From: JACKAQ01 sp965227145
GTDB taxonomy: Bacteria; Calditrichota; Calditrichia; RBG-13-44-9; J075
Length of the DNA stretch: 64,000 bases
Direction: 5' to 3'
Assembly (NCBI GenBank): GCA_965227145.1
Contig: OZ245730.1
Location: 3,906,001-3,970,000, forward strand
The notes under the pieces were generated by a model. That model was given only the letters and a program-made list of their open reading frames with translations. It did no database searches and was not told where the DNA came from. The first letter of the stretch is position 1, and every line of letters begins with the position of its first letter. Positions 26,993-35,690 of the stretch are shown here, in pieces. A program made the position numbers and the translations under genes.

Positions 26993-29900
26993 ATGAAAAA
27001 GCATGGCTACGGTGAACATCCGATTTACCAAGATTTGCAACGCCGCATTTTGATTTTGGACGGCGCAATGGGCACGATGATCCAGGGTTACAAATTACAG
27101 GAATCCGATTTTCGCGGCGAGCGTTTTGCTGATTATCCCTCGGATTTGAAAGGCAATAACGATCTGCTGAGCATCACCCAACCGCAAATTATCAAAGAAA
27201 TCCATCGCCAATATTTTGATGCCGGGGCGGATATTGTTGAAACAAACACCTTCAGTGCAAACGGCATTTCGATGATCGATTACAAAATGGTTGATCTCGT
27301 TTATGAAATAAATTACGAATCTGCGAAAGTTGCCTGCGCTGCGCGTGATGAATTTGTAGCGGAAAATCCCGGTGCGGTGCGCTGGGTTGCCGGCGCGCTG
27401 GGACCGACGAACCGCACGGCGTCGATGTCGCCGGATGTAAATCGTCCCGCTTTTCGCAACGCCACATTCGCGGACATGCGCAACGCGTATTACGAACAAA
27501 TTCGCGGATTAGTGGAAGGCGGCGTAGATTTGCTGATGGTGGAAACCATTTTCGATACGCTGAACGCCAAAGCCGCGCTGTTCGCCATCGACGAATATTT
27601 TGAGGCAACCGGCAAACGCCTGCCAATCATGGCGTCCGTTACGATTGTGGATGCCAGCGGGCGAACGCTTTCCGGGCAAACGCTGGAAGCATTCTGGACA
27701 TCGATCAATCACGCGGATTTGCTGAGCGTTGGCATCAACTGTGCGCTCGGGGCGCAGGAAATGCGCCCGTATATCGAGGAGCTTTCCGGCAGGGCGAATG
27801 TTTTCGTGAGCTGCTACCCGAATGCCGGTTTGCCGAATGAATTTGGCGGCTATGACCAAACGCCCGCTGAAATGGCAGCGCTGCTGGCTGATTTTGCGGA
27901 CAGCGGATTTTTGAATATCGTCGGGAGTTGCTGCGGCAGCACACCTGCGTTCACCCGCGCTATCGCCGAGGCGATGAAAAACCGATCGCCCCGCCAAATG
28001 CCCGAACTTCCGCCCTACCCCCGTTTTTCCGGGATGGAGCCGTTGGTCGTTCGCCCGGACAGCAATTTTGTGAATGTCGGCGAACGCTGCAATGTTACCG
28101 GCAGCCGGCGTTTCGCTAAACTCATATTAAACAATCAGTTCGACGAAGCGCTGGACGTTGCTCAAAAACAGGTGGAAAACGGCGCGCAAATTCTCGATAT
28201 CAATATGGACGAGGGCATGCTCGATTCCAAAACCGCGATGGTTCATTTTCTCAACCTCATCGCGTCCGAGCCGGATATCGCCAAATTGCCGATCATGATT
28301 GATTCCTCAAAATGGGAAGTGATCGAAGCCGGATTGCAATGCGCACAGGGCAAATGCATCGTCAATTCGATCAGCATGAAGGAAGGCGAGGACGTTTTTC
28401 TGCAGCACGCCAAACTGGCGCGGCGCTACGGCGCGGCGGTGATCGTAATGGCTTTTGACGAAAAAGGTCAGGCAGAAACGGTCGAGCGGAAAACGGAAAT
28501 TTGCACCCGCGCTTTTCGCCTGCTCACCGAGGAAATCGGTTTCCCGCCGCAGGATATCATTTTTGACCCGAATATTTTCGCGGTCGCAACCGGCATCGAA
28601 GAACACAACGATTACGCTGTGGCGTTCATCGAAGCGACGCGCCACATCAAAACGCATTTGAAAGGCGCGCTGATCAGCGGCGGCGTCAGCAATATTTCCT
28701 TTTCGTTTCGCGGCAACGATCCGGTTCGCGAGGCGATGCACTCGGCATTTTTGTATCACGCCATCAAAGCCGGGATGGACATGGGCATCGTCAACGCCGG
28801 GCAAATCACAGTATATGAAGACATCGACAAAAACTTGCTCAAATTGGTGGAAGATGTGCTGCTCAATCGCAACAACGAAGCCACAGAAAAACTGGTGGAT
28901 TTCGCCGAAACCGTGAAATCGCAGGGCAAAAAAACCGTAGCGGATGCGGAATGGCGCAAACTGCCGGTTGAGGAACGATTGAAACACGCGCTGATCAAAG
29001 GCATCGTGGAATTTATCGAATCCGATACAGAGGAAGCCCGCCAAAAACTGGAGCGACCGCTAAAAGTGATCGAAGGTCCGCTGATGGACGGGATGAACGT
29101 GGTTGGCGATCTGTTCGGCGCGGGAAAAATGTTTCTGCCGCAGGTGGTCAAAAGCGCCCGGGTGATGAAACGCGCGGTGGCGTATTTGCAGCCATACATG
29201 GAAGCAGAAAAAGCGGAAAACGCCGCCAAAACCGCCGGAAAAGTGTTGCTGGCAACCGCCAAAGGCGATGTGCACGACATCGGCAAAAATATTGTGGGCA
29301 TCGTTCTGGCGTGCAATAATTACGAAATTATCGATCTCGGCGTGATGGTTCCGGCGGATAAAATTCTCAAAGCAGCCAAAGAACACAACGTGGATGTGAT
29401 CGGCATCAGCGGATTGATTACGCCATCGCTGGACGAAATGGTGCACGTTGCCCGCGAAATGCAACGCGAAAAATTTACGCTGCCGCTGCTGATCGGCGGC
29501 GCAACCACCTCGAAAGCACACACGGCGGTGAAAATCGATCCGGCGTACGAACAGCCGGTGGTTTATGTGCTGGACGCATCGCGGGCGGTTGGCGTGGTGA
29601 GCAATTTGCTCAGCAAAACCCACCGTGATGATTTTGTGCAAGCGCTGAAAAACGAATATGTTGAGGTTCGCGAAGCACATCGCCGGAAGCACGGCGACAA
29701 ACAACTGGCGGCAATCGACACCGCACGCGAGAATTCGCTGAAGCTGAATTTTGGCGAAAACGAGATCACAAAACCGGGCTTTTTGGGCACGAAAGTATTT
29801 GAAAATTATCCACTTGCGGAAATCCGTGAACGCATCGACTGGACGCCGTTTTTCCAGACCTGGGAAATGAAAGGCAGCTACCCGAAAATTCTCGAGCACG

Positions 29901-30685
29901 AGACATACGGTCCCGAAGCACAGAAATTGTTCGACGATGCGCAGCAACTGCTGAATGAAATTGTCGATAAACAATTGCTCACCGCCAACGCGGTGATCGG
30001 CTTTTTCCCGGCAAATTCGGTTGGCGACGATATCGAAATTTATACCGACGAATCGCGGAAACACGAGCAGACCGTGGTTCACACTTTGCGGCAGCAAATG
30101 CAGCGCAACGATGATCGGTCCAACATCGCGCTGGCGGATTTTGTTGCCCCGGCGGACAGCGGCGTTGCCGATTACATCGGCGGATTTGCCGTCACCGCAG
30201 GCATCGGCATCCAACAATTGGTTGCCCGTTTCGAGGCAGAACATGACGATTACAACGCGATTCTCGCCAAAGCGTTGGCAGACCGGCTGGCAGAAGCTTT
30301 CGCGGAATTGATGCACGAGCGCGTCCGAAAGGAATTTTGGGGATACGCACCCGACGAAACCCTCGACAACGATGCGTTGATTCACGAAAAATATCGCGGT
30401 ATTCGTCCGGCGCCCGGTTATCCGGCCTGCCCGGATCACACCGAAAAACCGGCGCTGTTCGAGTTGCTTGCAGCGACCGCCACAACCGGTATTTCTCTCA
30501 CAGAAAATTTTGCAATGCTGCCCGCGGCATCGGTGAGCGGCTATTATTTTGCGCATCCGGAATCGCGATATTTCGGCGTCGGGCGCATCGGGAAAGACCA
30601 AGTTGCCGATTACGCCCGCCGAAAAGGCATGAGCATCACCGAAGCTGAACGCTGGCTGGCACCGATTTTGGGATACGAGGCATAG
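26993..30685 (+). CDS. metH: Cobalamin-dependent methionine synthase MetH
   Basis: 1230 aa, the full length of MetH. Homocysteine domain (LDGAMGTMIQGY; zinc Cys in GINCALG and SCCGST), pterin domain (VNVGERCNVTGS, ENGAQILDINMDEGMLD), B12 cap and B12-binding domain with GDVHDIGKN (His ~760, lower axial ligand of cobalt), and the C-terminal SAM reactivation domain (PAPGYPACPDH, YFGVGRIGKDQV). It moves the methyl group from methyl-tetrahydrofolate to homocysteine via methylcobalamin in the cytoplasm, so the organism needs B12. A HAD-hydrolase gene starts 2 nt after its stop. Confidence 0.97.
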   Translation: MKKHGYGEHPIYQDLQRRILILDGAMGTMIQGYKLQESDFRGERFADYPSDLKGNNDLLSITQPQIIKEIHRQYFDAGADIVETNTFSANGISMIDYKMVDLVYEINYESAKVACAARDEFVAENPGAVRWVAGALGPTNRTASMSPDVNRPAFRNATFADMRNAYYEQIRGLVEGGVDLLMVETIFDTLNAKAALFAIDEYFEATGKRLPIMASVTIVDASGRTLSGQTLEAFWTSINHADLLSVGINCALGAQEMRPYIEELSGRANVFVSCYPNAGLPNEFGGYDQTPAEMAALLADFADSGFLNIVGSCCGSTPAFTRAIAEAMKNRSPRQMPELPPYPRFSGMEPLVVRPDSNFVNVGERCNVTGSRRFAKLILNNQFDEALDVAQKQVENGAQILDINMDEGMLDSKTAMVHFLNLIASEPDIAKLPIMIDSSKWEVIEAGLQCAQGKCIVNSISMKEGEDVFLQHAKLARRYGAAVIVMAFDEKGQAETVERKTEICTRAFRLLTEEIGFPPQDIIFDPNIFAVATGIEEHNDYAVAFIEATRHIKTHLKGALISGGVSNISFSFRGNDPVREAMHSAFLYHAIKAGMDMGIVNAGQITVYEDIDKNLLKLVEDVLLNRNNEATEKLVDFAETVKSQGKKTVADAEWRKLPVEERLKHALIKGIVEFIESDTEEARQKLERPLKVIEGPLMDGMNVVGDLFGAGKMFLPQVVKSARVMKRAVAYLQPYMEAEKAENAAKTAGKVLLATAKGDVHDIGKNIVGIVLACNNYEIIDLGVMVPADKILKAAKEHNVDVIGISGLITPSLDEMVHVAREMQREKFTLPLLIGGATTSKAHTAVKIDPAYEQPVVYVLDASRAVGVVSNLLSKTHRDDFVQALKNEYVEVREAHRRKHGDKQLAAIDTARENSLKLNFGENEITKPGFLGTKVFENYPLAEIRERIDWTPFFQTWEMKGSYPKILEHETYGPEAQKLFDDAQQLLNEIVDKQLLTANAVIGFFPANSVGDDIEIYTDESRKHEQTVVHTLRQQMQRNDDRSNIALADFVAPADSGVADYIGGFAVTAGIGIQQLVARFEAEHDDYNAILAKALADRLAEAFAELMHERVRKEFWGYAPDETLDNDALIHEKYRGIRPAPGYPACPDHTEKPALFELLAATATTGISLTENFAMLPAASVSGYYFAHPESRYFGVGRIGKDQVADYARRKGMSITEAERWLAPILGYEA

Positions 30686-30686
30686 C

Positions 30687-31403
30687 ATGATCACAGGAAA
30701 ACAGATCCGCATGATTGCGTTTGACGCAGACGACACCCTTTGGGTGAACGAACCGTTTTATCGCGAAGTGGAATTTGCCATCGAAGATATGTTAAGCAAT
30801 TATGTGGATTCCGAACAATTTCTGGATTTGCTGTACGAACGTGAGCTGGCAAATCTGAAAGTGTTTGGCTATGGCGCAAAAGGCTTCACGCTCTCGCTGA
30901 TCGAAACGGTGATTGAGCTGACCGACCATCGCGTGACCACCGGACACATCCAAAAAATCATCGAAATGGGCAAATCGCTGCTCACCAAACCGATTGAATT
31001 TTTACCGGATGTCGAAAGCACCATCAAAAAACTGTCGGCGGATTTTCCGCTGATGATCATCACCAAAGGTGATCTGTTTGATCAGGAAAGCAAAGTTGCC
31101 CGCTCCGGCATTGCGCCGCTGTTTCAGCATGTGGAAATTGTCAGTGAAAAAACGCCGGAGGTGTATCGGCGGATTTTGGAACAATACGACATCGCGCCGG
31201 ACGAGTTTTGCATGATCGGCAATTCGCTGAAATCGGATATTTTGCCGGTGCTGGAAATCGGCGGAAACGCGGTGCACATTCCCTTTCACACCACCTGGGT
31301 TCACGAACATGTCGATCCCGAAATTTTGGCAAATTACCATTTTACGACCGTCACCGGCATCAGGAAACTGACGGAAATTTTTAATCTAAATTCAGATTTT
31401 TGA
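30687..31403 (+). CDS. HAD superfamily hydrolase
   Basis: 238 aa. HAD motif I FDADDTLWVNE (nucleophile and acid/base Asp), motif II strand LMIITKGD, motif III Lys in SEKTPEVY and motif IV IGNSLKSDILP. A helical cap lies between motifs I and II, as in the DehH/YjjG-like group of phosphatases. It starts directly after metH and is surely co-transcribed, but a link to methionine synthesis is only positional. The substrate is unknown. Confidence 0.85.
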   Translation: MITGKQIRMIAFDADDTLWVNEPFYREVEFAIEDMLSNYVDSEQFLDLLYERELANLKVFGYGAKGFTLSLIETVIELTDHRVTTGHIQKIIEMGKSLLTKPIEFLPDVESTIKKLSADFPLMIITKGDLFDQESKVARSGIAPLFQHVEIVSEKTPEVYRRILEQYDIAPDEFCMIGNSLKSDILPVLEIGGNAVHIPFHTTWVHEHVDPEILANYHFTTVTGIRKLTEIFNLNSDF

Positions 31404-31431
31404 ACAAGTTGTAACACCAAAAGGTTACCCG

Positions 31432-31965
31432 ATGACCAAAACAGAATTAGCTAAAGCAATTTACGATACTTGCCACATCACCGGCGAATTTTTGCTGCGC
31501 TCCGGCGCGGTCAGCAACGAATATTTTGACAAATATTTGTTCGAAGCACAGCCAAAAATCCTGAAAGCGGTCGCAGAACACCTGCTGCCACTCATCCCGA
31601 AAGACACAGAATTGCTCGCCGGACTGGAAATGGGCGGCATTCCGGTGGTGACAATGCTGTCGCAGTTGAGCGGCATTCCGGCGCTGTTCGTGCGCAAAGA
31701 AGCCAAAACTTACGGCACCTGCAAACTGGCGGAAGGCGGCAATATCGCCGGAAAAAAACTGCTGATCGTGGAAGATGTGGTCACATCCGGCGGGCAAATT
31801 TTGCTTTCGGCAGAAGATTTGCGCAAGCTCGGCGCGAAAATTGAATCGGTTGTTTGCGTCATCGACCGGCAATCCGGCGGGCCGGAGAATCTGGCCAAAG
31901 CCAATTTGCAACTGTTACCATTGCTGACGATGAGTGAAATCAAAACGGCTGCCGGCGTTTTGTGA
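31432..31965 (+). CDS. pyrE: Orotate phosphoribosyltransferase
   Basis: 177 aa, a short PyrE. The PRPP-binding motif LLIVEDVVTSGGQIL is intact, and N-terminal elements fit orotate PRTases (FLLRSGAVSNEYFDKYLFEAQP; GLEMGGIPVVTMLS; FVRKEAKTYGTCKLAEGG). It makes OMP from orotate and PRPP in UMP synthesis. It lies 28 nt after the HAD gene, so probably in the metH operon. No other pyrimidine genes are in the window. Confidence 0.9.
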   Translation: MTKTELAKAIYDTCHITGEFLLRSGAVSNEYFDKYLFEAQPKILKAVAEHLLPLIPKDTELLAGLEMGGIPVVTMLSQLSGIPALFVRKEAKTYGTCKLAEGGNIAGKKLLIVEDVVTSGGQILLSAEDLRKLGAKIESVVCVIDRQSGGPENLAKANLQLLPLLTMSEIKTAAGVL

Positions 31966-32070
31966 TCCGTTTGACCGCTTAATTTAGTGCGAACGTAAAC
32001 TACAGTAATTGCTAATCGTTTACGGACTCAGTTCGATAATCAATTAGTAAAACAAAATCACAGGGAAGTG

Positions 32071-33336
32071 ATGAGCGAAACCTACACATACAGTATTCCG
32101 AAAGCGGATTATGCTTCTCTCGTTGACGGATTTCTCAACAAAAAGTGCCAAAACCTCCGTTATCAAATCATTAATAATTACCAGGATTTTCAACACTGCC
32201 GGGACGATTGGAACGCGTTAGTCGAGCAATCGCTCAGTAATTACGTTTTTTTGCGGCATGAGTGGTTCGAGGTCTGGTGGAATAACTTTGGCGGCGGTAG
32301 TCAGCTTTTTGTTGTGATGGTTTACGCTGATGAACAGCTCGTTGCCATCGCACCGCTGATGATCGGCAAATGGCGATTGCGATTTGTAAGCGTTCGCTGC
32401 CTCAAATTCATGGAAAATGACGAATCGCCGCGCTGTGAATTTATTTTTCACCCGAAATATTTTTTTGTTTTGTCGCGATTGATCAATTTTATCAGCCGAC
32501 ATTCCCGGTCATGGGATTTGGTTTTATTTCGCAATATTTCATCATTTAGTCCAACTTTTATCGCGCTAAAACATTTCCTCTCAAAACGAAAATTTGCTCA
32601 CGGTTTTCAGGATGCGCTCGTTTCGCCGTTTATCCAATTTAGCGGAAATTGGGATGATTTTCTCGGAACGTTGTCCAAACGATTCCGGCGCAGTATCCGC
32701 CAGTTCCGGCGCAAAGCCTTTGCCAATGGCAACGTAACCTACGAAGAAATTAATGTTTCACCGGCAAATGCGGTGCTGATGATGAACACACTTTCCTCAA
32801 TTGGCAGCCACAGTTGGAAAAATCCCATCAATTCGGATATTGGCAGCGGGCAAAACCGGCGCAAATTTTTTGCGGAGCTGAGCCGGATCAGCAGCTTTCA
32901 CGGCTGGCTAAAAATCTGGATTCTTCGGGTTGATGATAAACCCGTGGCGTTTCACTACATACTTAACTACAATAATATCAGCTATTTACTACGTTCGGAA
33001 TTTGATGAAAATTATCGCGATTTGTCGCCCGGCAGCACGTTGCAGACAATCGTTATCGAAAACTTTTTCCGCAATCACGGTCAGGAATTTGATTTTTGCG
33101 GCGGCGATGACGCATACAAAAAACATTGGACGAAAGAAAATCGTCACCACAAAACCGTGTTTATTTTTTCTGATTATATCAAAAGCCAGTTGCTGTATTT
33201 GATGGAATTTCAACTGCTTACGCGATTGAAAAAAATCAGGGATCACAAAAAAACGCAGCACCAACTGTTGCGGATTTCCAATGTTGTGGGTGGCAATTTC
33301 GCCATCTTTCAGAAGCTGCGTAACCTTAGCGAATAA
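32071..33336 (+). CDS. GNAT-fold acyltransferase, CelD/BcsL type
   Basis: 421 aa from the ATG at 32071 (an adjacent GTG at 32068 is also possible; AGGGA lies upstream). The middle follows the CelD/BcsL (FemAB-like, double-GNAT) acyltransferase pattern: DWNALVEQSLSNYVFLRHEWFEVWW, LVAIAPLMIGKW, LSKRFRRSIRQFRRKAFANG, then AFHYILNYNN, GSTLQTIVIENFF and FDFCGGDDAYKKHWT. These enzymes acylate polysaccharide or cell-wall precursors. The SGNH protein gene that follows supports a role in envelope glycan modification, as an inference. Confidence 0.78.
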   Translation: MSETYTYSIPKADYASLVDGFLNKKCQNLRYQIINNYQDFQHCRDDWNALVEQSLSNYVFLRHEWFEVWWNNFGGGSQLFVVMVYADEQLVAIAPLMIGKWRLRFVSVRCLKFMENDESPRCEFIFHPKYFFVLSRLINFISRHSRSWDLVLFRNISSFSPTFIALKHFLSKRKFAHGFQDALVSPFIQFSGNWDDFLGTLSKRFRRSIRQFRRKAFANGNVTYEEINVSPANAVLMMNTLSSIGSHSWKNPINSDIGSGQNRRKFFAELSRISSFHGWLKIWILRVDDKPVAFHYILNYNNISYLLRSEFDENYRDLSPGSTLQTIVIENFFRNHGQEFDFCGGDDAYKKHWTKENRHHKTVFIFSDYIKSQLLYLMEFQLLTRLKKIRDHKKTQHQLLRISNVVGGNFAIFQKLRNLSE

Positions 33337-33385
33337 AAAAAAATATGATATATTATAGACGGTTCTTTATCGGAGGAAAAATTTG

Positions 33386-34786
33386 GTGAAAGATAAATTG
33401 CTGATGTTCGTAATTTTTCCATTGTTTTTTCTGGTTTCCATTTTGTCCACAGTTTTTATTTGTGAGCACATCAGCCTGATTCCGGATTTGGGTAACAAAG
33501 AATACCTGTTTATCGTGGTTGCTATTACGAGCATTTATTTTCTCAACTTTCAATGGGTTAGGCGTAAGTCCAAATATATAATCATACTTATCGCTAACAT
33601 TTTGGCAATTGAAATTCTGTTACAAATTGCCGCTTTGGCGGGAATTATTCCGGGAATGCGCATCATGTGGCGAACGCCGTTTGGGCGCAGCTATCACAGC
33701 GCGGAAGGGTTCAGTAACGGATTTATGAATCGCCAAGGTTGGCATTACGCCAATTTTGATGCGGATTCCACCGCGCATCGCATCGCGCTGATCGGCGATA
33801 GTTTTATCGAGGCACACGAAATTCCCACAAAAAAACACCTCGGTGTTCGGCTTGAATCTGCGCTCAATTCCAAAAACCCGGATGACCCGTTTTACCGGGT
33901 GTCCGCGTTGGGCATTACCGGCGCGGGTCCTGCCCAATATCTGGAAATTTTGAAATTCGGATATCGCCATTTGCAGCCGGAAACGGCGATTGTGTTTCTG
34001 TTTTTGGGCAACGATTTCAGCAATTCGCTGCACGAAGCGGAATCCAACATGCGCAAACCACCTGTTGAATACATTTATTATACGCTGGATGATTCCGGAG
34101 AGCTGGCATTGTTGCCCGGTAGCGAAAAAGCCCGCGAAAATCTGTTTGACGCAATGGAGAGCAACTATTCGCTGAGCCCGGGACAGTTGGTAAAAACCGG
34201 ATTTGGATACATTTTACTACCGCAGATTGTTGGAAATGTGTTTCAAAAAATACGCTTTATGCTGAAGAAAAACAAACACTTGCAAGAATCAGCCGACGAA
34301 ATTGAACAAGATTTCAACCGCATCGGGTTGGCTTTCGATGCCTTTATTTTTCGTCAACCGGTCGATTCAACCGGGGAAAAAGCGTACGCCATCGTCGAAA
34401 AACTGATGTTAAAAATGCAACGATTTTCCGAACAAAAAGGAATCGATCTGATTTTCGTGACGATTCCCCATTTCCCGGAAGTGTTTTTCCGAAATCAAAC
34501 CGGTGCCAACTGGTCGATGGTTTACAACAATTACAATTTTTTATCGCCGGAAAACCGCTTGAGCGAATTTGCTGCCAATCAGCAACTCACATTTTGGAAA
34601 ACCGGTGCGTGGCTGCAAGAATCCGGGATGACGGTTGAAGACGTTCAATCGCTGTATTTTCTAGATGGTTCGGGGCATCTCACGCCAAAAGGGCATGCGC
34701 TGTTTGCCAAATTTATTGGTGAACGGCTGCAGTATCATTTTCGGCAAAAGCAGGCGTTTCACATCGCCGAAACGCCGGAGCAGTAA
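33386..34786 (+). CDS. Membrane-anchored SGNH/GDSL-like hydrolase
   Basis: 466 aa from GTG 33386, placed 8 nt after GGAGGA (33372-33377); TTG 33383 is an alternative. Two or three N-terminal membrane helices precede an SGNH domain: IALIGDSFIEAHEIP (GDS nucleophile Ser), SALGITGAGPAQYL (block II Gly), VFLFLGNDFSNS (block III GxND) and DGSGHLTPKGHALFA (block V Asp-x-x-His-like). Many such anchored SGNH proteins are O-acetylation enzymes or esterases for surface polysaccharides. It is paired with the preceding acyltransferase. Confidence 0.78.
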   Translation: MKDKLLMFVIFPLFFLVSILSTVFICEHISLIPDLGNKEYLFIVVAITSIYFLNFQWVRRKSKYIIILIANILAIEILLQIAALAGIIPGMRIMWRTPFGRSYHSAEGFSNGFMNRQGWHYANFDADSTAHRIALIGDSFIEAHEIPTKKHLGVRLESALNSKNPDDPFYRVSALGITGAGPAQYLEILKFGYRHLQPETAIVFLFLGNDFSNSLHEAESNMRKPPVEYIYYTLDDSGELALLPGSEKARENLFDAMESNYSLSPGQLVKTGFGYILLPQIVGNVFQKIRFMLKKNKHLQESADEIEQDFNRIGLAFDAFIFRQPVDSTGEKAYAIVEKLMLKMQRFSEQKGIDLIFVTIPHFPEVFFRNQTGANWSMVYNNYNFLSPENRLSEFAANQQLTFWKTGAWLQESGMTVEDVQSLYFLDGSGHLTPKGHALFAKFIGERLQYHFRQKQAFHIAETPEQ

Positions 34787-34819
34787 TCACCGGAAAATTC
34801 GCGACCGAAACAAAATGTG

Positions 34820-34850
34820 TTTGCAAAAACGGAATTTTTATCTAACTTTG
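34820..34850 (+). promoter_or_regulatory. Candidate promoter of the his leader (Bacteroidetes-type)
   Basis: TTTG (34820-34823), 19-nt spacer, TAACTTTG (34843-34850): an exact match to the TTTG / TAnnTTTG promoter of Bacteroidetes primary sigma factors. A start near 34857 would place the leader peptide ATG about 23 nt into the transcript. Confidence 0.5.
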
Positions 34851-34879
34851 GGCGTCAATAAAACAAAAAATAGAAGCGA

Positions 34880-34930
34880 ATGTTTACAATCAACCACAAT
34901 TTGCATCATCATCACCTGACGGATCAGTAA
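34880..34930 (+). CDS. hisL: Histidine-rich leader peptide of the his operon
   Basis: A 16-codon ORF reading MFTINHNLHHHHLTDQ then TAA. Five of sixteen codons are His, four in a row (34904-34915). It lies ~95 nt upstream of hisB and is followed directly by alternative hairpins ending in an intrinsic terminator. This is the layout of enterobacterial hisL: scarcity of charged tRNA-His stalls the ribosome at the His run. The RBS is weak (AGAAG just upstream). The sequence differs from E. coli hisL, but the design is the same. Confidence 0.82.
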   Translation: MFTINHNLHHHHLTDQ

Positions 34931-35013
34931 CCGGCAGCGCTTGTGGTTGACAAAATATAGTCCACAACAATTTCAAAACCCGCTGCCAGATTGGTGAGCG
35001 GGTTTTTCTTTTT
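34931..35013 (+). promoter_or_regulatory. his operon transcription attenuator
   Basis: Terminator: AAACCCGCT (34976-34984) pairs with AGCGGGTTT (34997-35005), followed by TTCTTTTTT. Antiterminator: GGCAGCG (34933-34939) pairs perfectly with CGCTGCC (34981-34987), using the bases CGCT that the terminator needs; an inner stem TTGTGG (34941-34946) with CCACAA (34962-34967) supports it. A ribosome at the leader stop codon (34928-34930) would cover GGCAGCG and let the terminator form; one stalled at the His codons would leave it mostly free. This explains control by histidine without a protein regulator. Confidence 0.8.
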
Positions 35014-35023
35014 TGAGGGATTT

Positions 35024-35611
35024 ATGCGAAAAGCAACGATTGAACGCAACACCAGCGAAACCCAAATATCGATGACTTTGAACATCGACGGCAGCGGAAA
35101 AAGTCAGATTGAAACGCCGGTAGGATTTCTGACCCACATGCTGGATGCGTTCGCAAAACACGGTATTTTTGATCTTACAGCAAAAGTCAACGGTGATATG
35201 CATGTGGATGCGCATCACACCATCGAAGATACCGGCATCGTTTTGGGCGAAGTGCTCAAAGCTGCGCTCGGCGACAAACGCGGCATCAAACGCGCCGGAT
35301 TCTGGATGTATCCGATGGACGAGGCCTTGGCCAGCGTTGCGCTGGATTTATCCGGTCGCCCGTTTTTGGTGTGGGATGTGGATTTTTCAACGTCCGCGAT
35401 CGGCGATTTCCCGACGGAATTGTTCGAAGATTTCTTTTTGGGATTTACCACCGCGCTCGCTGCAAATGTGCATGTAAAAGTGCACTACGGGCGGTCGGAT
35501 CATCACAAAATTGAGGCGGTGTTTAAAGCGCTGGCAAAATCGCTGAAAACCGCCTGCGAAATTGAACCGCGCATCAAAAATGATATTCCCAGCACCAAAG
35601 GGAAACTTTGA
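35024..35611 (+). CDS. hisB: Imidazoleglycerol-phosphate dehydratase HisB
   Basis: 195 aa from ATG 35024 (RBS GAGGGA, 35015-35020), the normal length of monofunctional HisB; the frame runs upstream into the attenuator. Metal-binding motifs DAHHTIEDTG and RSDHHKIEA and the start IERNTSETQI are diagnostic. It dehydrates imidazoleglycerol phosphate to imidazole-acetol phosphate. No HisN phosphatase domain is fused. First structural gene after the attenuator. Confidence 0.95.
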   Translation: MRKATIERNTSETQISMTLNIDGSGKSQIETPVGFLTHMLDAFAKHGIFDLTAKVNGDMHVDAHHTIEDTGIVLGEVLKAALGDKRGIKRAGFWMYPMDEALASVALDLSGRPFLVWDVDFSTSAIGDFPTELFEDFFLGFTTALAANVHVKVHYGRSDHHKIEAVFKALAKSLKTACEIEPRIKNDIPSTKGKL

Positions 35612-35690
35612 GAGCAAAAAATTGCATATTTAACCTTTTATTTTTATTTAATTTAACCTTTATCATTTATCCTTTATCCTTGATAACAAC

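Noticed and set aside
29060..30736. Long minus-strand ORF opposite metH (558 aa)
   Set aside because: It is the antisense shadow of a clear metH; its translation is Phe/His/Cys-rich with no recognisable domain.
34904..34915. His-codon run as chance CAT/CAC repeats
   Set aside because: Chance was considered, but the in-frame start and stop, the place before hisB and the matching alternative stems make a leader peptide much more likely.
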